Part shown: one piece after another, positions 56,356 through 64,000 of the stretch
Position numbering within the stretch: position 1 is the first letter of the stretch
How the letters are laid out: every line of letters starts with the position of its first letter
From: Kitasatospora sp. NBC_01250
GTDB taxonomy: Bacteria > Actinomycetota > Actinomycetes > Streptomycetales > Streptomycetaceae
Length of the DNA: 64,000 nucleotides
Assembly: GCF_036226465.1 (NCBI RefSeq)
Contig: NZ_CP108476.1
Location: 124,001 to 188,000, forward strand
Direction of reading: 5' to 3'
Notes under the pieces: generated by a model
What the model was told of the DNA's origin: nothing
What the model saw: the letters and a program-made list of their open reading frames with translations, nothing else
The model's database searches: none
Made by a program: the position numbers and the translations under genes

Positions 56356-56523
56356 GTGCAGGGATGGGTGAACCCCACGTACACGGAGGCTGTCGCCGCC
56401 GTCCGACAACTGCCGCGCACACCATGGCGTGACGGCAGGCTGCGACCCCACGGCAGTGTCATGGTCGTCGGCAGGGCGATCTACGTGGTCCGACCGGCCG
56501 AGAGCAACCCGGCCGCGGAGTAG
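56356..56523 (+). CDS. 55-residue small protein downstream of methyltransferase
   Basis: GTG 56356, three bases after the methyltransferase stop, encodes QGWVNPTYTEAVAAVRQLPR, TPWRDGRLRPHGSVMVVGRA and IYVVRPAES before the stop. It is soluble, with a helix-then-beta pattern and no recognised family. Close spacing makes it the third gene of the peptide/methyltransferase operon; GTG at 56368 is an alternative start. Confidence 0.55.
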   Translation: MQGWVNPTYTEAVAAVRQLPRTPWRDGRLRPHGSVMVVGRAIYVVRPAESNPAAE

Positions 56524-56634
56524 AGCCGGCCCGAGCAGGGCGAAGGCCCTCGCTGTCAGCCTTGGACGGGACATCCCGCTCTGTCGGGTTGGCCTGAGAG
56601 GGCCCGAGCAGGAGTTCCAAGTCCGCGGCTCAGG

Positions 56635-56868
56635 TCACGATTCGACGCTGGGCCACACGGTCCCGGCAGCGTCGGCCGGCCTGACCCCGGCACTCACGTG
56701 CACCGCGTGGATGAAGGGGTGCGGGCCTGCCTCGGCGTGCCGGGACCCGTGACCGGCAGTCGCTGCGCCTGCTGCGAGGACTGCCGCCGCCGCGAGGCCG
56801 GCGGCGGCGACGGCGTTGGTGAACCCACCAGCTCGTCCAGATTTCATGATCATGCCCGTCGTGTTCAT
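56635..56868 (-). CDS. small exported protein, hypothetical
   Basis: A 77-residue precursor with an N-terminal basic region, an Ala-rich helix (GFTNAVAAAGLAAAAVLAAG) and an ATAG cleavage region. The mature ~42 residues contain several His (HGSRHAEAGPHPFIHAVHVS). AGGGGTGAG precedes the ATG at 56868. I recognise no family. The His-rich mature part could bind metal, but that is speculation. Confidence 0.5.
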   Translation of the reverse strand: MNTTGMIMKSGRAGGFTNAVAAAGLAAAAVLAAGAATAGHGSRHAEAGPHPFIHAVHVSAGVRPADAAGTVWPSVES

Positions 56869-57036
56869 GACTCACCCCTGTGGCAAGCACAACTGACGCG
56901 AATTCAAACACTCGCGCCCTGCCCGGGCCAAGCCTCCCGGGCTCATGACAGGGTCTGCAAGCTCGCCGGCCTCGCACTCGACTGGCCGGCGCGGCGCCTG
57001 CGAGCAGACCCCCTCGCCGCAACGGGCACGGCTTCG

Positions 57037-57528
57037 TCACACCACCGCGGCCAGGTAGCGGCGGCCGGGTATCTGCTCGAAGATCAGGTTGGTGCGGGTC
57101 TGGGCAACCGCCGGGTGGGTGGTGAGGTGGTCCACCACGAAGTCGCGCAGGGCTTCGGGGCCGGCGACGCCGACGTGCAGGAGGTAGTCGTCGGAGCCCG
57201 CCATGTGGAAGACCGCGAGGACGCCGGGCAGGTCGGGGGCGGTGCTGCGGAAACTCTCGTTCTGCTCGCGGGTGTGGGCACGCAGGCGCACCGAAATCAT
57301 CGCCTGGAGCGGCAGGCCGATCGCAGCGGGGTCGACCTCGGCCCGGAAGCCACGGATCACGCCCTGCTGCTGGAGCGCACGGGTGCGGGCCAGGCAGGTC
57401 GAGGGGGCGATGCCCACCGCTTCGGCGAGGGCGTTGTTCGGCATCCGGGCGTTGTCGGCGAGGGCGCGGATGATCGCCCGGTCCACCTCGTCGATGGGCG
57501 CTCTGCGGGGCTGCGGATTGTTCGGCAT
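57037..57528 (-). CDS. Lrp/AsnC-family regulator
   Basis: 163 residues from ATG 57528 (GGAGAG upstream; a second ATG at 57564 is 12 codons earlier). N-terminal winged helix: IDEVDRAIIRALADNARMPN, ALAEAVGIAPSTCLARTRAL. C-terminal RAM domain: GVLAVFHMAGSDDYLLHVGV and AVAQTRTNLIF. Lrp-type regulators sense amino acids. It is divergent from the PLP decarboxylase gene, which it probably controls in response to that enzyme's substrate. Confidence 0.9.
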   Translation of the reverse strand: MPNNPQPRRAPIDEVDRAIIRALADNARMPNNALAEAVGIAPSTCLARTRALQQQGVIRGFRAEVDPAAIGLPLQAMISVRLRAHTREQNESFRSTAPDLPGVLAVFHMAGSDDYLLHVGVAGPEALRDFVVDHLTTHPAVAQTRTNLIFEQIPGRRYLAAVV

Positions 57529-57710
57529 GCTCTCCACGATCGCTCCGGTGGGCGACGATTCCAATAGCTGATGGCCGGATCATCGAATTTTCTTCAGCGT
57601 CTCTTCCCTCCTGCGTCGCAAAGTTCCATTCTTTCCGCGAGCAGCGACCACCCCTGCGCCGCGCACCGCCCCGCGAAGCGGTCATCCAGTGATCCCGGAG
57701 TGCCCCGCCC

Positions 57711-59435
57711 ATGAGCCCGACCGCCACCCTCGCCGCCGCAGCAGCCGCAACCGCGGACGATGCGGACGCCACGCTCGCCGCAGCCGACGCCGAGCCGGCG
57801 GCGGCGCCGGTTGTGGATCCGGGATCCGAGCTGGACGGTCGCGACTTCGCACTGCCCACCACCGGGCTGGACGACACACAGCGGCTGCGCGCACTGGACA
57901 CGGTGGACGAGTACCTGACCCGCAAGCGCCGGCACCTGGTCGGCTACCAGGCCACCCAGGACATGCAGGGCTGCGCGCTGGACCTGGCCCGGTTCATGCC
58001 GAACAACATCAACAACCTCGGCGACCCGTTCCAGAGCGGCGGCTACAAGCCCAACACCAAGGTCGTGGAACGGGCGGTGCTCGACTACTACGCGGCGCTG
58101 TGGAACGCCGGGCGACCGCACGACCCGGCCGACCCCGAGTCGTACTGGGGCTACATGCTGTCCATGGGCTCGACCGAGGGCAACATGTACGCGCTCTGGA
58201 ACGCCCGGGACTACCTGAGCGGCAAGGCGCTGATCCAGCCCCCGGCGGTGCCGTTCGACGCCCTGCGCTACGTCGGGGCCCGGCCCGACTGCACCAACCC
58301 CAACGCCCACCGCCCGGTGGCGTTCTACTCCGAGGACACCCACTACTCCTTCGCCAAGGCCGTCCGGGTGCTCAACGTGGAGACCTTCCACGCCGTCGGC
58401 ACCGAGCTGTACCCGGACGAGTGCCCGCTGCCCGACCCCGTCACCGGGCGTCGCCAATGGCCCACCGAGGTCCCCTCCGCCGCCGGCCCCTCGGGCCTGT
58501 CCTGGGACGGCCCGGGCGAGATCGACATCGACGCGCTCGCGGCGCTGGTCGAGTTCTTCGCCGCGAAGGGGCACCCGATCTTCGTCAACCTCAACCTCGG
58601 CAGCACCTTCAAGGGAGCCCACGACGACGTCCGGCAGGTGTGCGAACGGCTGCTGCCGATCTTCGAGGAGCACGGCCTGGTCCACCGCGAGGTGGTCCAC
58701 GGCACCGACCCGGCCACCGGTGAGCCGCTGGTCGACGTGCGCCGCGGGTTCTGGATCCACGTGGACGGCGCCCTCGGCGCGGGCTACGCGCCGTTCGTGC
58801 GGATGGCCGCCCAGGACCCGGCGTACGGCTGGGCCCCCGAGGTCGAGCTGCCCGAGTACGACTTCGGACTCACGCTTCCCACAAGGGAGTTCGGCGAGGT
58901 CGACATGGTCTCCTCGATTGCGATGAGCGGCCACAAGTGGGCCGGCGCGCCGTGGCCGTGCGGCATCTACATGACGAAGGTCAAGTACCAGATCTCGCCG
59001 CCGTCCCAGCCGGAGTACATAGGCGCGCCCGACACCACCTTCGCGGGCTCCCGCAACGGGTTCTCCCCCCTCGTCCTCTGGGACCACCTGTCCCGGTACT
59101 CCTACCAGGACCAGGTGGACCGGATCCGCGGCGCCCAGGAGCTGGCCCACTACCTGGAGCGGCGCCTGCTGGCGATGGAACGGGAGTCGGGCGTCGAACT
59201 CTGGCCGGCACGCACCCCGGGCGCCGTCACCGTCCGGTTCCGCAAGCCCAGCGCGGAGCTCGTCGCGAAGTGGTCGCTCTCCTCGCAGGACGTTGTCATG
59301 GTCCCGGGCGACGAGTCCACCCGCCGCGCCTACGTCCACGTGTTCGTGATGCCCTCGGTGGACCGGACGAAGCTCGACGCACTCCTCGCGGACCTCGCCG
59401 AGGACCCCGCCCTGGTTCGACGGAGGCTCCCCTGA
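57711..59435 (+). CDS. PLP-dependent amino acid decarboxylase (group II)
   Basis: The 574-residue enzyme has the group II decarboxylase fold: MGSTEGNMYALWNAR (152-166, phosphate-binding loop), WIHVDGALGAGY (348-359; Asp352 pairs with the PLP ring), and Lys409 in AMSGHKWAGAPWPCG forming the Schiff base. An Ala-rich ~40-residue N-terminal extension is probably disordered. The sequence style is close to valine decarboxylase VlmD of valanimycin biosynthesis and histidine/glutamate decarboxylases; substrate not certain. The divergent Lrp/AsnC gene fits an amino-acid-responsive role. GGAG is upstream of the ATG. Confidence 0.85.
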   Translation: MSPTATLAAAAAATADDADATLAAADAEPAAAPVVDPGSELDGRDFALPTTGLDDTQRLRALDTVDEYLTRKRRHLVGYQATQDMQGCALDLARFMPNNINNLGDPFQSGGYKPNTKVVERAVLDYYAALWNAGRPHDPADPESYWGYMLSMGSTEGNMYALWNARDYLSGKALIQPPAVPFDALRYVGARPDCTNPNAHRPVAFYSEDTHYSFAKAVRVLNVETFHAVGTELYPDECPLPDPVTGRRQWPTEVPSAAGPSGLSWDGPGEIDIDALAALVEFFAAKGHPIFVNLNLGSTFKGAHDDVRQVCERLLPIFEEHGLVHREVVHGTDPATGEPLVDVRRGFWIHVDGALGAGYAPFVRMAAQDPAYGWAPEVELPEYDFGLTLPTREFGEVDMVSSIAMSGHKWAGAPWPCGIYMTKVKYQISPPSQPEYIGAPDTTFAGSRNGFSPLVLWDHLSRYSYQDQVDRIRGAQELAHYLERRLLAMERESGVELWPARTPGAVTVRFRKPSAELVAKWSLSSQDVVMVPGDESTRRAYVHVFVMPSVDRTKLDALLADLAEDPALVRRRLP

Positions 59436-59498
59436 TCCCGCCCCGCATCGCGAAAGGCTGATCTCGCCCATCGGAGCGGGAGGCTGCCGGAGGCACCG

Positions 59499-60542
59499 TC
59501 AGAAGGCGATGCGGACCTTCAGCGCCTCGCGCTCGTGCATGGCGCGGTAGCCGTCCGGCACTCCGGCGAGGTCGACGGTGCGGTCGAAGACCAGGCCGGG
59601 CTCGATCGCACCGCGGAGCACGTCCGGCAGCAGTTCGGGGATGTACGCGCGGGCCGGTGCCACGCCGCCCGCCAGTGTCACATTCCGGTCGAACATCTGG
59701 CCGATGTCCACGCCCGCGCTGCCGCCGTGCGGCACCCCGACGTAGCCGACGGCACCGCCGTCCCGGGCGATCGAGATCGCGGTGCGCATCGACTCCTCGG
59801 TGCCCACCGCCTCCAGCACCGCGTGCGCGCCCTGACCACCGGTCAGCTCGCGCACCTTCTCGACCGCCGCCTCACCGCGGTCCGGCACCACGTCGGTGGC
59901 GCCGAACCTGCGCGCGATCCCGGTGCGCATCTCGTGGCGGCCCAGCGCGATGATCCGGCCGGCGCCGAGCCGGTGCGCGGCCAGCACCCCGCACAGGCCC
60001 ACCGCGCCGTCGCCCACCACCGCCACCGTCGACCCCGGGCGGACCCTGGCCGAGACCGCCGCGTGGTGCCCGGTGGCCATCACGTCGGAGAGCGCGAGCA
60101 GGCTGGGCAGCAGCGCCTGGTCGGTGGCCGCGTCCCTGGGCAGCTTGACCAGGGTGCCGTCGGCGAACGGAACCCGCACCGCCTCGCCCTGCCCGCCGTC
60201 CGAGCCGACACTGCCCCAGAAGCCGCCGTGCGGACAGGACGTCTGCAGCCCGTCGCGACAGAAGTCACAGGTGCCGTCCGACCAGACGAACGGTGCGACC
60301 ACGAAGTCCCCGGCCTCGAACCGGCCGACCTCGGAGCCCACCTCCTCGACGATGCCGAGGAACTCGTGCCCGATACGCTGCCCCGGCTCACGGGCGGCCA
60401 CCCCGCGGTAGGCCCACAGGTCACTGCCACAGATGCAGGCGTTGACCACCCGCACCACGGCATCGGTCGGCCGCTGGACCACCGGGTCGGGGACCTCCTC
60501 GATCCGGATGTCACGGGGGCCGTGGATCACGGTGGCACGCAC
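59499..60542 (-). CDS. zinc-dependent alcohol dehydrogenase (MDR family)
   Basis: 347 residues from GTG 60542 (AGGAG upstream). Catalytic zinc ligands: Cys in ACICGSDLWAYRG and GHE in RIGHEFLGIVEE; structural zinc cysteines in SDGTCDFCRDGLQTSCPHGG; NAD(P) motif VAVVGDGAVGLCGVLAAHRL. It oxidises or reduces an alcohol/aldehyde; substrate unknown. It is convergent with the decarboxylase gene and divergent from a LysR gene with an operator palindrome between them, so LysR control is likely. Confidence 0.9.
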   Translation of the reverse strand: MRATVIHGPRDIRIEEVPDPVVQRPTDAVVRVVNACICGSDLWAYRGVAAREPGQRIGHEFLGIVEEVGSEVGRFEAGDFVVAPFVWSDGTCDFCRDGLQTSCPHGGFWGSVGSDGGQGEAVRVPFADGTLVKLPRDAATDQALLPSLLALSDVMATGHHAAVSARVRPGSTVAVVGDGAVGLCGVLAAHRLGAGRIIALGRHEMRTGIARRFGATDVVPDRGEAAVEKVRELTGGQGAHAVLEAVGTEESMRTAISIARDGGAVGYVGVPHGGSAGVDIGQMFDRNVTLAGGVAPARAYIPELLPDVLRGAIEPGLVFDRTVDLAGVPDGYRAMHEREALKVRIAF

Positions 60543-60622
60543 AAGTAACTCCTGGCACTTCTCGCAGGACGCGGGGCTGACGGCAACCAGAGTCACCGCC
60601 CGAGGGCCCCAGCGTCCAGCTA

Positions 60623-60640
60623 CATCTGCTACAGCAGATG
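60623..60640. promoter_or_regulatory. LysR operator palindrome
   Basis: CATCTGCT-AC-AGCAGATG, with 8-bp inverted arms (60623-60630 and 60633-60640), lies in the 112-bp gap between the divergent alcohol dehydrogenase and LysR genes, 14 bp before the LysR ATG. It contains a T-N11-A core typical of LysR binding sites. Confidence 0.65.
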
Positions 60641-60654
60641 CTTAAGATGGACTG

Positions 60655-61566
60655 ATGCTCGATGTGCGACGACTTGTCCTGCTCCGCGACCTGGAAGTGC
60701 ACGGCACGGTAACCGCCGTCGCCGAGCTCCACGGCGTCACACCCTCCGCCGTCTCCCAGCAACTGCGCCTGCTGGAAGAGGAGACCCGCACCCGCCTCCT
60801 GGAACGCACCGGGCGCTCGGTCCACCTCACGCCCGCAGGCCGTCGCCTCAACAGCGACACCGAGCACGTACTCGCCGCACTCGAGCGCGCCCGCATCCGG
60901 CTGCACACCCGGACCGGCACCCCCCAGGGCCCCCTACGATTCGCCTGCTTCCCCAGCGCCCTCACCCCGGTGGCCGCACCCCTCGGCAAAGCCCTGGAGG
61001 ACAGCCACCCGGATGTGCAGCTCCACATCACCGAGGCCGAACCCGAGGCCGCGGTCCGGCTGCTGCTCCAACGGCGCGCCGACCTGGCCCTCGTCTACCG
61101 GTACGACAACCTCGCCGCACCCCCACTCACCGAGGTGGAAACCCGAACCCTGCGAACCGACCCCCTCCTCGCCGTCCTGCCCCGCGACCACCCCGCGGCG
61201 CTGACCGCCCACTCCCCCATCGCCCTGCGCGACCTCGCAGACACCCCGTGGACCATCGCGCCGCCCCACACCGCCTGCGGCGACGCCGTCCTCCAAGCCT
61301 GCCGCGCCGCCGGTTTCACCCCCCAGGTGAGAAACACCTGCACCGACTTCGCCGCCATGATCGCTCTCACCGAGAGCACCGGACACGCCACCCTCATCCC
61401 CCGCATGGCCACCGCTCACCTCCCGCCCACACTCACCGCGCGACCGATCACCGACACCACCCTCGCCCGCACCATCGAGATCGCCGTCCGCCACGACACG
61501 GCACACGAACCCGCGATCGCCGTCTGCCTCAACACCCTCCGGACGCTCCTGCAGACAGCACCATGA
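60655..61566 (+). CDS. LysR-family transcriptional regulator
   Basis: The 303-residue protein has the LysR DNA-binding domain (LVLLRDLEVHGTVTAVAELH, GVTPSAVSQQLRLLEEETRT, RLLERTGRSVHLTPAGRRL) and an effector-binding domain with GPLRFACFPSALTPVAAPL. It should bind the palindrome immediately upstream and regulate both itself and the divergent alcohol dehydrogenase. The effector is not predictable. Confidence 0.92.
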   Translation: MLDVRRLVLLRDLEVHGTVTAVAELHGVTPSAVSQQLRLLEEETRTRLLERTGRSVHLTPAGRRLNSDTEHVLAALERARIRLHTRTGTPQGPLRFACFPSALTPVAAPLGKALEDSHPDVQLHITEAEPEAAVRLLLQRRADLALVYRYDNLAAPPLTEVETRTLRTDPLLAVLPRDHPAALTAHSPIALRDLADTPWTIAPPHTACGDAVLQACRAAGFTPQVRNTCTDFAAMIALTESTGHATLIPRMATAHLPPTLTARPITDTTLARTIEIAVRHDTAHEPAIAVCLNTLRTLLQTAP

Positions 61567-61885
61567 AGACCCGAAGGCCGTCCGGCCCCCAACCACCTCT
61601 ACCGGCGCCGGAAGGCAGACCGGAAGACGGCATGGCGGCGGCTCGGCATCCGAACACGACCCATCCGAAACACCGGCCAAGATCCCTCGCGACGAACCGG
61701 GCCTGCCGGATCAGGCGGGTCACGCACGTGCCTGCCGCGGCCGCACACAGCCGCGTGGCGCGGCCACGAAGGCCCGCAGAGACGGCCGGCGGGCGAGGCC
61801 GCCGTGGCCCGGGGCTCCGTCGGACCGAACTCCCCAGCCGGGGTCGACCTGTGCGAGAACTCCGAGCCGGTCCTCAATGACCGCC
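61567..61885. other. intergenic, no gene seen
   Basis: 319 bp between the convergent LysR and YihY genes. Open frames are short and basic on both strands with no recognised protein or terminator-like perfect hairpin. Confidence 0.4.
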
Positions 61886-62854
61886 TCAGGATCGGCCACG
61901 GTCACCGGGCGGTCGGCGGCCCAGGTGCTCCATACGGGCGGCCTGCCAGCCCTCGCGCATGCGGGCGACGAGCTCGGCCCACTGGCGCCGGACCTCGTCG
62001 TCCGGTGGTCGCAGGCCGCGTTTGATGCGGCCCATTTCGTCCCGCACCTCGCGCCCGACCGCGCAGGAGCCCACCAGGACGAACATCAGGCCGAACAGGG
62101 CGGTGAGCATCGCGAACACGGCCCCGACGGCACCGAACCGGGTCGCGTAGGAACTGAACAGGCGGGGCAGGTAGACCGTGGCGGCCACCGAGTAGGCCGC
62201 ACTCGCGCCGGCCGCGAGGAGCGTGAACGGTGCCAGGTCCCACCGGTCGATCCGCCGTGCGGACAGCAGCCGCCCGCTCCACAGCAGGAAGAGCACGGTG
62301 ACCGGGACCTGGCAGAGTACGGCGGCCAGGTCCAGGCGCCCACGGCCGAGCAGCGCGTGCAGCCAGCCGACGACGACCAGGTAGGCCGCCAGCGACAGGC
62401 TCCACAGCAGCCCGTTCTTGGTGTTGCGCACGCTGAGCGGGGTGAGGTCCCACGCCGTTTCGAACAGCCGCTGCGCGGCGCGGGAGAAGCTCAGCGCGGA
62501 GATCAGCAGGAACAGGAGGCCCAGCACGCTGGTGCCGGGGTCGGCGGCCGGGAACGAGAAGAGATGCCTGACCGCCTCGGCACCGCCGCCGGTGAGCCCG
62601 TAGCGTTTGACGATGCGGTCCGCCAGGTCGCCCTGCCCGAACCGGTCCAGGAAGGAGGAGAGCAGGATCGCCAGCGGGATCAGTGCGGTGAGTCCGCTGG
62701 AGGCCAGGGACATCGCGCGGTCGAAGCCCACCGTCTTCTGGAACCGGTTGACGACGCGCAGCGCGAAGGCCGGGCGCAGCCAGAAGGTCAGCACCCTGAT
62801 GACGTGTTCGCGGTCGAAGCGTGCCGTGCGGTCCTCCGGGCCTTTCCGAGCCAC
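61886..62854 (-). CDS. YihY/BrkB-family membrane protein
   Basis: About 322 residues from GTG 62854. Six hydrophobic segments include MSLASSGLTALIPLAILLSS, GTSVLGLLFLLISALSFSRA, LLWSLSLAAYLVVVGWLHAL, LAAVLCQVPVTVLFLLWSGR and RFGAVGAVFAMLTALFGLMF. The sequence SRAAQRLFETAWDL fits the YihY/BrkB family, once misnamed ribonuclease BN. Function in membrane transport is suspected only. The start is weakly supported; upstream frame is low-complexity. Confidence 0.8.
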   Translation of the reverse strand: MARKGPEDRTARFDREHVIRVLTFWLRPAFALRVVNRFQKTVGFDRAMSLASSGLTALIPLAILLSSFLDRFGQGDLADRIVKRYGLTGGGAEAVRHLFSFPAADPGTSVLGLLFLLISALSFSRAAQRLFETAWDLTPLSVRNTKNGLLWSLSLAAYLVVVGWLHALLGRGRLDLAAVLCQVPVTVLFLLWSGRLLSARRIDRWDLAPFTLLAAGASAAYSVAATVYLPRLFSSYATRFGAVGAVFAMLTALFGLMFVLVGSCAVGREVRDEMGRIKRGLRPPDDEVRRQWAELVARMREGWQAARMEHLGRRPPGDRGRS

Positions 62855-63204
62855 TGATCCGGTCGAGCGTACGTGGCGGTGACGGCTCACCGCTGCGTGA
62901 CGCGCGTCGGCTCCGTGGTGTCCGTGTCCTCGTCGAGGTGGGTTCCGCCGGTCGGCGGCGTTCCGGTCGCCACCCGCGTGGCAAGACCCCCGGCTGGCGG
63001 AGCAGCGCTCGCCGGCGACCGGCAACCGAGGTGTGCCGGACGCACGGCCCACCACTGCCACGACGGCCGTTGTCCGCTTCTCGATGCCGGCCGGATCAGC
63101 CGCCCGGAGAGGGCCGAGCGCCCTCCTCGGAGACCTCTCCGAGTTGCCGGAACGACGTTCGGGCTCAAGGGTGGGACCCGAGCGTCGTGAGTCGGGAGAC
63201 AGTG
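62855..63204. other. divergent intergenic region
   Basis: 350 bp between the YihY-type gene and the lipoprotein gene. Nothing coding recognised; promoters for both are expected. Confidence 0.4.
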
Positions 63205-63819
63205 ATGACCACCGTGGAAGCCGATGAGCACAGGGCCGTCGGCACTGAGGCGAAGACCGCTCCCGCCCACCGCCCACACCAGGCATCGGGCCTGGCGGGG
63301 CCTTCGGGACGGCGAACCGTGGCGCGCCGCTCGTTCCAGGTGCTCGGCGGCGTCCTCACCGCAGCGCTGCTGACGGCGTGTTCGAGCAGCGGCAGTGGTG
63401 TCCCGGCCGCGGTCGGCTCTGCAGCGCGGTCAGCCGGGATCTCCGCGGCGGGTTCCGCGGCCACCTCCGCGGTCTCGGCCCTGCAGAGCGCCGTGGCCGC
63501 CGCGAGTTCGGCGGCGGCCTCCCAACTGGCCGCGGTCAAGAACGGCGTCGATGCCAGGTCCGATGTCTCGGTGGGCGCCGCGGCCACGGACGCCGACGGT
63601 CGGGCCACGGCCGTGGTCACCGTCACCAACCACGGTTCCGGCACCGCGGACTACACGGTCGCGGTCAGCTTCCGCGATCCGGGTGGCAACCTCCTCGACG
63701 CCGTCGTGGTGTCGGTCGATGCCGTGAACTCCGGTGCGAGCAGGACCGCCACGGCCCGCTCCAACCGCACCCTGTCCGGGAGTGTCTCCGCCGAGATCGC
63801 GGCCGCCCTGCGCCACTGA
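63205..63819 (+). CDS. lipoprotein with FxLYD-like beta-sandwich domain
   Basis: The 204-residue precursor has a long N-terminus then a twin-arginine-like signal (VARRSFQVLGGVLTAALLTA) and a lipobox with Cys59 (LLTAC). An Ala/Ser-rich spacer follows, then a beta domain: ATAVVTVTNHGSGTADYTVA, VSFRDPGGNLLDAVVVSVDA, NSGASRTATARS. This is the FxLYD/CARDB-like pattern seen in actinomycete surface lipoproteins. GGAGA precedes the ATG. Ligand or function unknown. Confidence 0.75.
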   Translation: MTTVEADEHRAVGTEAKTAPAHRPHQASGLAGPSGRRTVARRSFQVLGGVLTAALLTACSSSGSGVPAAVGSAARSAGISAAGSAATSAVSALQSAVAAASSAAASQLAAVKNGVDARSDVSVGAAATDADGRATAVVTVTNHGSGTADYTVAVSFRDPGGNLLDAVVVSVDAVNSGASRTATARSNRTLSGSVSAEIAAALRH

Positions 63820-64000
63820 CGGGCGCCGGAGCCTCGAACACGAGCCGGCGCATCGCCATCGGGTGAGAGCCGCCGGCGCAGGTCGGGCCCCGCGAAGGCG
63901 CCGGTCCCGCCGTCGACCATGCGCAGCAGGCCGCAGGAGTCGTCGCCGTCGGTGATCAGCACTCCACCGATACACCGCGGGCGCATCACGGACTGGTACA
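63820..64000. other. right edge, no confident gene
   Basis: A minus-strand frame open to the window edge reads MRPRCIGGVLITDGDDSCGL and LLRMVDGGTG. It may be the 3' part of a gene entering from outside the window, but it continues antisense into the lipoprotein gene, so I do not call it. Confidence 0.3.

Overview
The window is very GC-rich DNA from a filamentous actinomycete of the Streptomyces/Kitasatospora type. The evidence is a WhiD-like Wbl protein, a SigB/F/G-class sigma factor with STAS and kinase partners, a DUF6479-like protein, a DUF2690 secreted protein, an srsABC-type phenolic-lipid operon, frequent GTG starts and ATGA/GTGA gene overlaps. The large number of gene fragments and transposase remnants (ISL3, IS630, Tn3) suggests a variable part of the chromosome, such as an arm. 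That placement is inference.

Layout. Positions 1-5,400 hold an acyl-CoA dehydrogenase remnant, an F420-type oxidoreductase and an ABC ATPase/YhgE-Pip-like permease pair. Positions 5,600-12,000 carry stress and redox genes: CsbD, a pyruvate-oxidase-like TPP enzyme coupled to a truncated FAD oxidase, a WhiD-like regulator, a ferritin-like protein, small membrane proteins and a CYTH-CHAD protein. Positions 12,200-14,600 have a kinase fragment, a lipoprotein, a VOC protein and a methyltransferase. Positions 15,000-18,650 are a type III PKS operon (srsA-srsB-srsC) with a divergent UbiA prenyltransferase. Positions 18,900-26,000 mix secreted proteins, a SRPBCC protein, an APH-like kinase, a DUF1330/LysR pair, a ricin-type lectin and several gene or IS remnants. 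Positions 26,400-29,750 hold a GH92 mannosidase and a poly-gamma-glutamate hydrolase-like protein. A second remnant zone spans 30,000-34,450, where an exported alpha/beta hydrolase lies between two copies of an IS630 3' end.

Positions 34,600-50,150 form a dense general-stress signalling block: a sigma factor, a STAS antagonist, an RsbW-like kinase, an AI-2E-family membrane protein, a second CsbD and small hydrophobic protein, an ANTAR-GAF-PAS-PP2C phosphatase, a 1,530-residue HAMP-repeat hybrid histidine kinase, and an overlapping operon resembling Bacillus rsbQ-rsbP-rsbV. Positions 50,200-52,800 contain a GvpU-like orphan, a small membrane protein, a MITE-like element with 29-bp inverted ends, and a long CAGT-rich leader before a MerR-type regulator. 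folA-thyA follow at 53,136-54,460.

Positions 55,082-56,523 encode a 43-residue Gly/Pro/Lys-rich peptide overlapping a PIMT-like methyltransferase, then a 55-residue protein. This is the best candidate for an undescribed system: the peptide has two Asp-Gly sites, the type of site that PIMT-like RiPP enzymes modify, but no ATP-grasp or lanthipeptide synthetase is nearby. The right end has an Lrp regulator divergent from a PLP amino-acid decarboxylase, a zinc alcohol dehydrogenase divergent from a LysR regulator with a clear operator palindrome, a YihY/BrkB membrane protein and a lipoprotein.
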